This document shows positions 35,526 to 45,771 of a stretch of 64,000 bases of DNA, in pieces. Origin of the DNA: Zizania palustris. Its lineage: Eukaryota; Streptophyta; Magnoliopsida; Poales; Poaceae. The stretch's first letter is position 1; each line of letters opens with the position of its first letter. Location: contig JAAALK010000287.1 in assembly GCA_019279435.1 (NCBI GenBank), positions 19,530,162 to 19,594,161 of the forward strand, in the 5' to 3' direction. Made by a program: the position numbers and the translations under genes. The notes under the pieces were generated by a model that was not told the DNA's origin, made no database searches, and saw nothing but the letters and a program-made list of their open reading frames with translations.

Positions 35526-35795
35526 ATGAAGAGGCGGAAACGTCAGTTCGTCGTCGTCGTCGTCGCCGGCGGCGGCGGCCGGGTTGCTGCTGCTGCTCGT
35601 CGTGGCGGCATCTCTACCTGCCGACGTCGATCGCGGCGGCGGCGCGCCTCCTGGTGCCGGCTGATGAACCTCCGCCCGTGCATGCGCTCTCCTCCGGTGG
35701 CAGTGTCCGACAACTATCCCGGTCCTTCTGATTGCACCAGCGACGATCACAGTCCTCCATCCGCTCCTGGGCATTGCCCACCACATGCACCATAA
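35526..35795 (+). pseudogene. Small peptide gene copy, probably frame-damaged (89 codons)
   Basis: The open frame from ATG 35526 to TAA 35793-35795 is 89 codons. Its C-terminus (SDCTSDDHSPPSAPGHCPPH plus AP) resembles the end of the minus-strand gene at 44311: Cys-Ser/Thr-x-Asp, then Cys-Pro-Pro-x-x-Pro and stop. The hydrophobic stretch expected of a signal peptide (GLLLLLVVAASLPA, 35581-35622) is in the +1 frame, where its DNA aligns with the signal-peptide DNA of the other copy. So the long frame seems to be open by chance over part of its length, and two small indels are likely. If translated as is, the N-terminus is basic (MKRRKRQF) with no clear signal. The family is not one I can name; sequencing or assembly error cannot be excluded. 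Confidence 0.5.
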
Positions 35796-36212
35796 CGATG
35801 ATCGATGCTGTACTAAATCAAACTTTTGGAGCATATACTGCTATACTTTGGGGTGTATGTAGAATAATGGTAGCTAAGCACAGGCAGGTTAATTAATTAA
35901 ACTAGTAGTTCACTAGTTGTCATGAATAATAAGTATGCTCTTGCTTAAATTTCTACGTCCGATTATTTTCAAGATAGAATTTAAAGGGCTAGCTAGCTGT
36001 AGTACTATGCCCTAAATATTAACTACACTTGGTCATGTCTTGGACTAATTATAATCATCTGGTATCAGATTGTACGTATTTGTCTTCAATAATAATTCTG
36101 AGCTTGTATTGATTTTGTTTCTGGATGATTGGTGCTTATTTGTACACGAGCTTCTTAATTTCAGAAGTTTATTAAAAAAGGTTCTGTACTAATAAATCAT
36201 ATCCCCGCACGA
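35796..36212. other. 3' flank of the plus-strand peptide gene
   Basis: AT-rich DNA with no frame or element recognised. It ends at the target duplication CGA (36210-36212) of the CACTA element. Confidence 0.5.
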
Positions 36213-36430
36213 CACTACCGGAAAACGAATATTCACCGAGTGCAACAATATTTGCCGAGTGCATTCCATCGGGCACTCGGCAAACATCCTGAAAAATCCC
36301 CCGCCAAAATTTTTGCTGACGGCGTGACGACGGCAGGGGTGAAATTTTGGGTTTGCCGAGTGCCACTAACGGACACTCGGCAAACCCTAGCCTTTGCCGA
36401 GTGCCACCAGAAAAACACTCGGCAAAGTAG
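36213..36430. repeat. Left sub-terminal array of GCCGAGTGC units
   Basis: Several copies of TTTGCCGAGTGC and its complement within 220 bp of the left end. More occur at 37115-37200 and 38050-38210, giving three clusters in the left arm. Confidence 0.8.
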
Positions 36431-38045
36431 TGTAGGAACCCAATATTTCATGTGAAAACACATTTGAGTCCATATCACATTTTAAAAATGTTTTGAACCT
36501 GAATTTTTTTTACAGTCATAATTCAACATCTGTTAATCCATGGAGAATTTTCATACTTTTATGAGTGGGTTTGATATTTTTAATAAAATAATCGTATTTC
36601 TAGGATTTACTTCCAAGTGGGTCAAATTTGAAATGCATGTACATGAAATAATGACTCAAAAATTATGGAAAAATCATATTTGTGTTCATGATTACATTTG
36701 TAATCTTTTACAACTAAATATAACTAAATATTTCAAATCTAATTTACGACACTCGGTCGGCAATATGCAGGTTAATGGTTTTTTAATTATAGAAAATGTA
36801 ATTGATGCCTAAAAAATATGACACTTGACATGGTGTCATTATATCATACATATATAATATGGTAAAAATTTCATAATGTTTCGACAAAGTTTTCAAGTAT
36901 GACCTTTAGAAATTGGACAATCTTCGAGAAGGTTTAGGAGTTTAGGGATGAAATGAGTTAGGTTTAGAAGCAAATCGATATTCAAATATTTGTTTGAACT
37001 TAAAACTTTTTGTACTACTAAAACTCAATTTATCTCATACCATGTAAAAAATTGGCATTTTATATTGTCTTTATTCTATTTTATTTTTTTTTAAAAAAAA
37101 TAGTATAAAAAATCTTTGCCGAGTGCAAATAGAAATGGCACTCGGCAAAGACCAAAAAAATCACTTTTGCCGAGTGCCATATCTAAATGCACTCGGCAAA
37201 GTATGATGATCCCATTATTTCATGTGAAAACATATTTTGACTCTATATCACATTTAAAACATGTTTTAACTTGAATTTTTTTGAAAGTCATAATTCAACA
37301 TCTGTTAATCCATGGAAAATTTTCATACTTTTATGAGTGGGCTTGCTATTTTTAATAAATTAATCCTATTTCTAGGATTTACTTTGAAGTGGGTCAAATT
37401 ACAACTGCATGTACATGAAATAATGACTCAAAAATTGTAGAAAAATCATATTTATGTTCATGATTCTATTTTTAATCTTTTACAACTAAATATATCTAAA
37501 TATTTAAAATATAATTTACGAGACTCGGCCGGCAACATGGATCTTAATGGTTTTTTAATTCTATAAAATTAAATTGATGCCTAAAAAATATGATACTTGA
37601 CATGGTGTCATTATATCATACATATATACTGTGATAAAAAATTCATAATGTTTCGACAAAGTTTTCATGTACGACGTTTGGAAACTGGAGAATCCACGAG
37701 AAGGTAAGTGTGTTTATGGATTGAATGAGCTAGGTTTAGAAGGAAATCGATATTCAAATCTTTGTTTTCCATTAAAACTTTTTGCACTAATAAATCCCAA
37801 GGTATCTTATATCATGTCCAAATTTGGGATTTTTTAGTACTAGCTTGGTATTTTTAGTTAATTGAACTTCTTTATAGAATTTAATTAAAAGATCACAAAT
37901 TTGAACTACAAGTGCATTAAATTTGTTTATTTGAACTAAGAAATTTTGTAGGAGTAAAAATAACTGTATATTATATAATGCCAAATTATGGTATTTTTTA
38001 CTGTCTTTTTTCTATTTTAGGTTTTTTTTAAAAAACAAATAAAAA
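36430..38045. repeat. Large tandem duplication in the left arm
   Basis: Two diverged direct copies, about 36418-37190 and 37192-38045, both starting after an ACTCGGCAAAGTA block and both containing 'catggtgtcattatatcata'. The second copy has extra AT-rich DNA. Each is preceded by an array cluster, so array plus spacer was duplicated together. Confidence 0.75.
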
Positions 38046-38112
38046 AATATTTATCGAGTGCAATTATCCCTAGCACTCGGCAAAGAAAAAGTTTTTTTAA
38101 AAAAAATAATAT

Positions 38113-39036
38113 TTGCCGAGTGCCTCACTAATGGCACTCGGCAAAGTTTTTTTAAAAAAAATACTCGTTTGCCGAGTGCCTCCCAATTTGGCACTCGGCA
38201 AACCGCGAAATATTCTAAAAAAGGGCTCGCAGATCTGGGCGCTGCGCCCAGATCTGCTCCCCGCTCCCCCGCGCACAGCTCCCCCCACTGCCGCCGCCTG
38301 GTCCCCCGCTCCCCCGCCACCGTGCGCCTGCTCCCCCGCGCCCCCTATTCCCCCACCGCCGGTAGCCCCATGCGCCCCCGCCGCCGGCCGCCCAGCTCCC
38401 GTCGCGCACTCCCCCACGCCCCGCTGCCGCCCCCCCAGCCCCCGTCGTCGGCCTCCCCCGCACCCCGCCGCCGGCAAGCCCCCCCGCTGGCCGGCGCCAC
38501 CACCTCCCCCGGCGCCTCCACCTCCCCCCGGCCTCCTCCTCCTCCCGGCGCCCCCGGCGCCACCGGCCCCTCCTCCTTCGGCCGCCGGCCGTTGGTGCTA
38601 TTCAATTGAGAGATTCCAAAAGATTCTTCAGAATAAATGTAAGAACAAATGCAAAATTGAAGCATCCATAGCTGAGGCATATGTTTTGGAGGAGGTGTCA
38701 ATCTTCACAACTAGATATTATGCGGACAATCTTCCAAGCGTGCATAATCCACCTTCCCGTTACAATCTTCTAGAAGAAGAATCAAATCTCAGCATCTTCA
38801 GAGGCCAACTAGGAAGTGCAAGTGGTGCTGCTAACAAGACCTTGCAGCATGAAGAGTGGCGTTTGATTATGTTGTATGTCCTGACAAACCTTTCCGAAGT
38901 GGAACCGTACATTGAGGAATTTCATCGACGATTTTGGCGTGGTTCGAGGGAGGCTAACATTGAGGAATCCACTGCCCTTCTTAAGTATGGTGTGGGAAAT
39001 GGCAATCCCGATTTCATTTCTTGGTTCAAAACTAAG
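38113..39036 (+). pseudogene. Chimeric ORF: GC-rich leader joined to TNP2 C-terminal exon
   Basis: An open frame runs from 38113 through a GC-rich, Pro/Ala-rich block (38220-38584) into TNP2 sequence beginning RWCYSIERFQKIL at about 38585, and ends at a donor site (AAG/GTAT, 39036/39037). The TNP2 part corresponds to the end of the DUF4218-type region and the following exon. The same sequence at about 61690 (minus strand) is preceded by normal TNP2 codons, so 38585 is a deletion junction. Any protein would lack the catalytic region. Confidence 0.7.
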
Positions 39037-39127
39037 GTATTTCTCAAATTAACTTTTAGTTAGTTCTACCTTTCAATTATATCTTATATGCGACTAATAT
39101 ACATGTTCATCACGTTTAAACCTATAG

Positions 39128-39919
39128 GGAAGAACCGACACGACAATGAGTTCCGAGTTGAGGCAAGTTGCGAATGGTTGTGCCTACAAGGTCAAGACAT
39201 TCAAAGCTTACGACGTAAACGGCTATCGTTTCCACACAACAAGCCATGAACAGAGCCGACTTAACCGAAGAACCACAAATTCCAGAGTTTTTACTCCGGG
39301 CACAGACGGGGTTGACTACTATGGACGACTCGAAGAAATATACGAATTGAGTTTTGATGGGAGCAAACCTCTTAACCCCGTTATATTTAAATGCCACTGG
39401 TTCAATCCCAAAGTAGTGAGATAGACTCCCGAACTTGGCTTAATAGAAATTCGTCAAGATACCACCTTGCCGAGTGAAGATGTTTATATTGTGGCTCAAC
39501 AGGCAACACAAGTTTACTATCTCTCTTACCCGTGCAAAACCGTCGCACGTCTTAAAGGTTGGGATGTTGTGTATAAGGTGTCGCCACACGGTAAACTGCC
39601 TGTTCCCAACAACGAAGACTATAACATAGACCCGAACACATACGACAGTGAGTTCTTTCAAGAAGATGGGCTACCAGGCATGTTTGTTATTGACTTGACG
39701 GAGATGATGGAAGTAGATAACGAAAGTGGTGCCGATGCCGACGAAGGAGACGAGATTCATAATGGAAGAGACTTAGAACTGCTAGAGAGATTGCACTCAA
39801 GCACTCAAAGTGATGACAACATTCCACCTCTTGAACAGCTGGACGATTACATCATATCACGTGATAGTGATGACGATACATATGATCCAGCAAATCCGGA
39901 CGGCGATGACTATTTCTAG
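39128..39919 (+). pseudogene. TNP2 C-terminal exon with DUF4216-type region
   Basis: After acceptor CCTATAG (39121-39127) the frame gives YRFHTTSHEQSRLNRRT, a DUF4216-type region (GVDYYGRLEEIYEL, VIFKCHWF), a TAG at 39422-39424, then VYIVAQQATQVYYLSYPCKT and a long acidic tail ending DDYF and TAG at 39917. Identical organisation, with the same TAG, is seen in the element at 60.3-63.9 kb. It is not functional unless the stop is read through. Confidence 0.8.
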
Positions 39920-40023
39920 CAGCTGTATGAGAATTATGTTTAATTTTAGAATAAATGCATTTATAACACATTTCACGGTTTATCTAAAGTGATTTACTCT
40001 TTTTCGTAGCAGGTGATTGAAAT

Positions 40024-42151
40024 ATGGTGGGGGGTTTAAAGAAATTAGTAAGTGCAGTAGTAGGAAAGGCGGTAGATCCACTCCCTCTCAAGATGAGGTC
40101 GGGTCCTCATCTAGACCTCGAGGTAGGAGAACAAAGAAGTCAGCAGTGAGAGAAAAGGCACCCGCGCCCTCGAGTGAAACTACCAGCCATATACCGGCAT
40201 CCCGTCGCAACGATGATTACGTGCCGGATGATGAGGAGGAGGAGCAGGCTAGGGTGGAGGAGGAGGAGGAGGAGGAGGGGGCAGAGGATGGGGAGGTTGG
40301 GGCAGAGGGAGAGGAGCAGGCTACAGAAGCGGCTGTAGTGTGGTTGCGTGGTCCTTCGTCACTCCCGAGGCGACCAGTGGCAGTAGCTGATCGTGCGCTC
40401 ATTCGACCCGATGGAAATAGGTAAGTTGCTGTAGAAAGTCTATAATGTATTCTTTTCGTTAGTTTAATTTTTAATATAGACTACTACTTTTTAATGATAT
40501 CGGGATAGGAACTGGATTATGGTTGAACGAGGAGGTCGTGAGTGCTCACGCCATGTAAACGGTATCCTCGGGCTTCTTATCAAGGAAAAGTTCCCTGGTT
40601 TGGTATCTTTGGATGGGAGGATGGAGCCGGCGTACTCATGGAGGCACTATGAAAGTGCGCCGGATGCCCCTGACCGAGAAGGGAGACAATTTGCCCACCT
40701 AGCCGATCGAGTCAGGGCTGAGCTCTGGGTAAGTTTATTTTCTTAATATATGTGTCAATACTATTAACATGTAGATTACATAACATTCTCTTTACATCTA
40801 TATGCAGGATTTTTATAGATGTGATGAGGGGTATGCGGATCAGGCTGCCGCTGTTATTAATAGAGCCGCCAAGAAACTTGTCACCGACATGCATTATGAG
40901 GCGCACATTCAAGCTGTTATTGACTTCTACGCTCAGCACCGCCGAGAGAGGAAGAACAAAAAGGATGCCCGGACCACCTTTCTGACACGAGAGGAATACA
41001 TGATGGTAAGTATATTCTCGTGTATCTTCTAATACTTAATATTATGTCATTAACAACTTCACTTGCATCAAATAGGTCCCTCCACAGTGGTGTGCCGCTC
41101 ATCTTGAGTGTTGGGGCCAAATTGTTGATAGGTGGTGTTCTGCCGAGTGGCAGAGCAGTCACGATGCATGCCGCCAGAGACGCCTACTCATGCCGGGGGC
41201 AGCACACCATCAAGGCTCGTTGAACCTCGACCAGTTCAGGACGAGATGGGTATGTAGTTACATGTTTCTTTTTTTTCGCTTAATTGCAAAATATAACTCT
41301 AACTATCTTCTTGTTTCAGTCAACGGCCAATGCGGGTCAGGAATGCTCCAAGTCATGGCATATGCTCTGGCTCACAAAGGGAGGGCGGTTGAAGGAAATA
41401 CTTACAATCCAAATGACCCCGCTGAGTCGTACACTAATCGGAATGCATATCAACGCCTCCAAGACTATTCAGAGATGGCAAGGGAAGTGCATGGTGCCGA
41501 TTATGACCCAATCGCACATGACATTGATCGTGAGGTGGTCATGAGGGCTGGAGGAGGCAAGAGACATGGGCGATATTTGATGGGCGACGGCGCCATTGAT
41601 ACCCGTAGTACCCCCTCTCTATCTGAGGTGAGAGCTCGGAGCTCGACCTCCGGTCCGGGTATATGCCCTCGCCGAGACACATCTATGGGTCTGATTGCTG
41701 ATCTACAGGTTAGTTCATTTTCATCAATCATCGAACACTTCAATTTGTTTGTTTGAGAACGTTAATGACTATGAATTAATGTTTTGTAGGCCCAACTAAA
41801 TGAAGAAAGATCACAAAGGACCGAGTGGCAGACCCAGATGGAGGCTCGGCTGCAGGCTCAGATGCAAGCTCAGATGCAAGCCAAGATGCAGACCCAGATG
41901 TAGCAGTGGTTTGCGCAGATGGGTGGATCTTTCTCAGGTCATATGGGCCTGCCTGGACTTCCTCCTCAACCTCAACAATCTCCACGGACTCCACAGAGTG
42001 GCAATGTGAGTTTCTAATATTGTTTTTGTCGTTTTTCTTATATACAATTGTTCTAACTATTTTTCTTTTTTTTCAGTTTCATCCATCGGCAGCAGGATCA
42101 AACACGCAGCCATCTCCACACACTGGTCATAGCGGTAATGCTAACTTGTGA
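40024..42151 (+). pseudogene. CACTA second gene (Ptta/En/Spm family), degenerate
   Basis: Exons can be traced at 40024-40420, 40509-40728, 40808-41005, 41076-41249, 41320-41709, about 41791-42006 and 42077-42151. They encode an acidic N-terminal part, the plant-transposase middle (HVNGILGLLIKEKFPGLV, GYADQAAAVINRAAKKLV), the ALAHKGRAVEGNTYNPND block and a Gln/Met-rich coiled coil (QAQMQAQMQAKMQTQM). Defects: a frame disagreement near 40090, another around 41320-41370 and a TAG at 41901 in the coiled coil. Likely the remnant of a DNA-binding partner of TNP2. Confidence 0.75.
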
Positions 42152-42991
42152 GGCGTGGTGTGAGTTGCCATTATGAAATTTTTAATTAACTTGAACTTAT
42201 CACCATGAACGCGAACTTGAACTTGTGATGTCAATTTGAACTTGTATTTGTGACGTGAACGTGAATTTGTGATGTGATCGTGAATTTTGTGATGTGAATG
42301 TGATTTTTGTGATGTGTATGTGATTTCTGTGATGTGAGTGAAATTGTGATTCATATAGTGATTGAATGTGAATATCTGTGATTCAATGTGAATTTTGGGG
42401 CAAATTTTGTGACTAAATGTGAATTTGTGATGAATTTTGTGATTGAATGTGTTTTTTGGATGAAATATGCATTAAATAAATGAAAAAATTAAAAAAAAAT
42501 TGCCGAGTGTTACACTCGGCAAAGCCACCTACAGTGCATTGAAATGTGCCACGTGGCACGTTTCTGTGCATTCTAGGCACGGTTTGCCGAGTGCCTCCAC
42601 GTGGCACTCGGCAAACCCCCTTCGCCGAGTGCCACGGGGGCACTCGGCAAACCGTGCTTGTGCCACGTGCCCCCTGGCTCCCCTTCGCCGAGTGCCCCAC
42701 GTGGCACTCGGCAAACCCCCTTCGTCGAGTGCCACGTGGGGCACTCGGCAAACCGCCGTTAACGCCCCCCCCCGTTAGTGCCACACATTTGCTGAGTGCT
42801 ACGCGTGGCACTCGGCGAAGTCTACATTGCACTCGGCAAAGACTTCGCCGAGTGCCCGATAAAAAGCACTCGGCGAACCCTCACGTCGCCGACAAGGCTA
42901 GTGCCGAGTGGGGTTCGCCGAGTGTGGCACTCGGCGAAGCCTTTGCCGAGTGCAAAAGAGGCACTCGGCAAACATGCAAGTTCCCGTAGTG
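42152..42991. repeat. Right arm: GTGAT-rich stretch and sub-terminal array
   Basis: 42180-42470 is a low-complexity stretch of TTTGTGATGTGA-like units. 42500-42991 is a dense array of GCCGAGTGCCACGTGGCACT-like units in both orientations, able to form many hairpins. A reversed counterpart of both parts is at 45068-45771. Confidence 0.8.
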
Positions 42992-42994
42992 CGA

Positions 42995-43296
42995 AGTTGA
43001 TTGGAATTCTGCGATGGCTAGAAAAAACTTCGTGGTCATGCATGCTTATATGTGTATAGTACTAGTATAAATGTCAGTGAATACCAGCACCAACGTTGGG
43101 GACGATATATATATATATATACTTCAATTTGTAAAAATCTCATTTGTAAAAATGTTGATTGGAATACTGTTCTAATAAATTAGCACAGATAAAACCCAGC
43201 AGTGAGCTAGGCACACAAGAAGTTCAAATTTTCAAACAAAACAGGTACGTAAATTAAACAAAACAATGAAGCAATGCAACTAGAAAAAATTAAGAA
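42995..43296. other. Host-like DNA with AT microsatellite
   Basis: No frame or element recognised; an (AT)n run lies at 43105-43121. Confidence 0.5.
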
Positions 43297-43501
43297 CCCT
43301 ACTACAAACACAAACTGTAGTGATATTGGACGATTTCACTGTAGTGGCGGGCATCATGACATCACGTTGTCCACCACTGCTATTGACACAATGGTGGCGG
43401 ACACTTTGCCCGCCAGTGCTAACCCCGGTTAGCAGCGGTGGGCTGGTTGCCCGCCACTACTATACATTTTACCCACCGCTACAATTCGTGTTATAGTAGT
43501 G
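43297..43501. mobile_element. CACTA-type MITE, 205 bp
   Basis: The ends form a terminal inverted repeat: left CCCTACTACAAACAC, right CACTACTATAACACG on the minus strand. Flanks are GAA and CAA, a near-match to a 3-bp duplication. The interior has inverted 'gtggcggg'-type motifs and no coding frame. Confidence 0.55.
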
Positions 43502-43504
43502 CAA

Positions 43505-43597
43505 GTGCCACAACATTTAGCAATTAATACTTGCAACAGTCGCATGAGAATATATATATATATATATATATCCGTATTACTGACTTGAAAATATCTA

Positions 43598-43633
<36 letters not shown>

Positions 43634-44310
43634 ATTAAGGACTAAAGTCTAAGTTACAAAAATCAAGTACGCGATGCTTCAGCAGTTAGTAAATAATGTT
43701 TTATCGGTTGATGAAAAATATTTCAGTAACATAAATAAAGTGAAGCTCTCACTTATAAAACATTAAGTTTGAAGTATAGAAACACAATAACAAAAGTATT
43801 GCATCTAGATGTTTCGTAGCGTTGCAAACTGCATGCATTGTTGAATGTTGTATATGTTTGAACATTTTTTAACAATGCGGTGAAATATTTTTCACTGATA
43901 GTTAAAATACTGTCAGATTTTTTTTTCAAATCTCAAGAGATGCACTAAATGAAGCATTTTTGATACAATAAACCAATAGCTGATACTTAATTAACTTATT
44001 TTAACAAATCTTACAGCAGTTAGACACTGTAGTATACTTCTTCAAACAAAAATCCAGACACCTTATTAGTGTAAGTGCCTCGAGACACATATAAATCTAA
44101 TTAAACACGCAGTATTATTCAAACCAACAAACATTAATGAACAGATCATCAGCTCGATCCGACTTATATATACACACACACACACATTATTCGGCACCTC
44201 TGAATCGACGACGATCGAGATCAATTCTACTCGTAAAAGTTATAAGCATAAATAGCTAGCACAGCATCGCCACAAGTAGTGTAGTCGTCGTTAATCGATG
44301 GACACATCAA
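43505..44310. other. Host-like intergenic DNA
   Basis: AT-rich, with long (TA)n runs at 43550-43571 and 43609-43633 and an (AC)n run near 44171-44186. It is the 3' flank of the minus-strand peptide gene. No gene seen. Confidence 0.5.
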
Positions 44311-44541
44311 TCATGGCGTTTGGGGAGGCGGGCAGCGAGGACCACGGTTGCTGGGGTCGTTGCTGCACCCAGACGCCTTGCTGATGGACACCAGCGGAGG
44401 CGGGGACGGCTGATGCTCTTGACGGCCGCCATCGTCACAGAGATGCCGCGCCGCGGCAACATCGCCGTGAAGAAATGTCGCCGTGACGAGCAGCAGAAGA
44501 ACCAGCAGCGGCGCCACTGTAACTTTTCCTCGTCCCTCCAT
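44311..44541 (-). CDS. Small secreted cysteine-containing peptide precursor (76 aa)
   Basis: Start at ATG 44541 (MEGRGKVTV) is preferred over an upstream in-frame ATG because a good signal peptide follows directly: hydrophobic APLLVLLLLVTATFLHG, probable cleavage before or near VAAARH. The mature part is short, Pro-rich in the middle (HQPSPPPLVS) and ends in GCSNDPSNRGPRCPPPQTP with two cysteines eleven residues apart. A TATA box lies at 44725-44732 (minus) and a 31-bp promoter block at 44808-44838. Layout (signal peptide, variable middle, conserved C-terminal peptide) is that of plant signalling-peptide precursors. It recalls two-cysteine phytocytokines such as CTNIP/SCREW, but I cannot assign it. 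It is intact, unlike its partner at 35526. Confidence 0.65.
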   Translation of the reverse strand: MEGRGKVTVAPLLVLLLLVTATFLHGDVAAARHLCDDGGRQEHQPSPPPLVSISKASGCSNDPSNRGPRCPPPQTP

Positions 44542-44724
44542 CGATCTTCCGGCCTCGTAATAAACCTGAACCCGAAAACCTATTAACTCTCTGGAGAGTC
44601 CAGCCTCCACGTCCGTGTAAGCTCTTCGGTGCTAGCTAGCTAGTAGGATATCTAATTGTTGGCTTGGATGCTTGATCAAGTTGGTGTTTTTTTTTTTTTG
44701 CATTAAGCTGGAGGATGTGGTGGC

Positions 44725-44732
44725 TATTTATA
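44725..44732 (-). promoter_or_regulatory. TATA box of the minus-strand peptide gene
   Basis: TATAAATA on the minus strand, about 185 bp upstream of the ATG at 44541. Confidence 0.65.
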
Positions 44733-44807
44733 GGTTCAAGATGAATATGAATATGCATGATCGATCGAGCTGATGATATTTCCTCGAAATTAGTTGTATA
44801 CGTATCT

Positions 44808-44838
44808 GATGCAGAAAACGTTTTTGACGGATTAAACT
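44808..44838 (-). promoter_or_regulatory. Promoter block shared by the two peptide genes
   Basis: Inverse copy of 35114-35144 with one mismatch. Confidence 0.6.
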
Positions 44839-45067
44839 AACTCTGGGCTCTGGCTTGGCTAGTGTGCATGGTTTCTGCATACTTTAATTCATGCATGAAG
44901 ACGCGCATTGGACTGAAGATTCATCTTTGAACCTTGAAAAAGCAATGTCAAAATTCTAATATGAAAATGACCTAAAATGTACATGGTAGTGGTATGCATA
45001 ACCCAATTTGACGGCTATGAATGTTGGAACCTTCGGTGTAATTAAACTTAACCTAGCTAGCCAATAG

Positions 45068-45771
45068 AGCTACTGTAGGTGCAGAATACACTTGTTTGCC
45101 GAGTGCCTCTGCCACTCGGCGAAGCCTCTTTTCCACTCAGCGAAGGCTTTGCAGAGTGCCACACTCGACGAACCCCACTCGGCACAAGCCTTATCGGCGA
45201 CGTGGGTGTTCGCCGAGTGCTTTTTATCGGACACTCGGTGAAGTATTCGCCGAGTGCAATATTGACTTCGCCGAGTGCCACGTGGGGCACTCGACAAACG
45301 TGGCCGGCTGACGGCCGAGGGCGCCTTAACGGCAATTTGCCGAGTGCCCCACGTGGCACTAGGCGAAGCCTCACTGGGGCAGGTTGGCGCGTGGGTGGCT
45401 TTCTGGGCTTTCTGGGTGGCTTTCTGGGTGCCACACTCGGCAAACAATTTTTTTCACTTTATTCAGTGCACATTTAATCATAAAATTCATCACAAATTCA
45501 CATTTCATCACAAAATACATCACAAATTCACATTTCATCACAAAATTCATCACAAATTTATCGACAAATCACATTTCATCACAAATGTTTTAACAAAATT
45601 CAAGTTCACATTTCAAGTTAACAATTTAGTTCACAATGTAGTTCATAAGTGCACAACTTTAAGTTCACAACGGTTAGTCTCACAACTTCAAGTTCACATT
45701 TCAAATTCACAATTTAGTTCACTCACTCACATCACGCCTCAAAAATTAGTCGATCTCACAAGCAATTAGTC
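45068..45771. repeat. 3' arm of the CACTA element: array and low-complexity DNA
   Basis: 45087-45445 is a GCCGAGTGC/GCACTCGGC array, including a small tandem duplication 'gctttctgggtg' near 45398-45432. 45480-45770 holds tandem TTCATCACAAATTCACA-like units. Together they mirror 42180-42991. Confidence 0.8.

Larger units (their letters stand above)
36213..42991 (+). mobile_element. Deleted CACTA element, 6,779 bp, TSD CGA
   Basis: Left end CACTACCGGAAAAC, right end CACTACGGGAACTTG on the minus strand, flanked by CGA duplications (36210-36212, 42992-42994). Sub-terminal arrays of GCCGAGTGC/GCACTCGGC lie at both ends. Plus-strand genes: a TNP2 gene lacking roughly its first two-thirds and a degenerate second (Ptta/En/Spm) gene. 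It is non-autonomous by content. The same family in the opposite orientation starts at 45068. Confidence 0.9.

Noticed and set aside
38113..38584. A Pro-rich extensin-like host gene
   Set aside because: The block sits inside a CACTA element, has no signal peptide or Ser-Pro repeat pattern and runs into TNP2 sequence at a deletion junction.
42500..42991. CRISPR-like regular repeats
   Set aside because: Units occur in both orientations, vary in length and have no uniform spacers; they are the sub-terminal array of a CACTA transposon in a plant genome.
44542..44610. Upstream in-frame ATG giving a 99-aa version of the peptide precursor
   Set aside because: It would put a polar stretch of 23 residues before the signal peptide; the ATG at 44541 gives a normal secretory start. 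Transcript 5' ends would decide.
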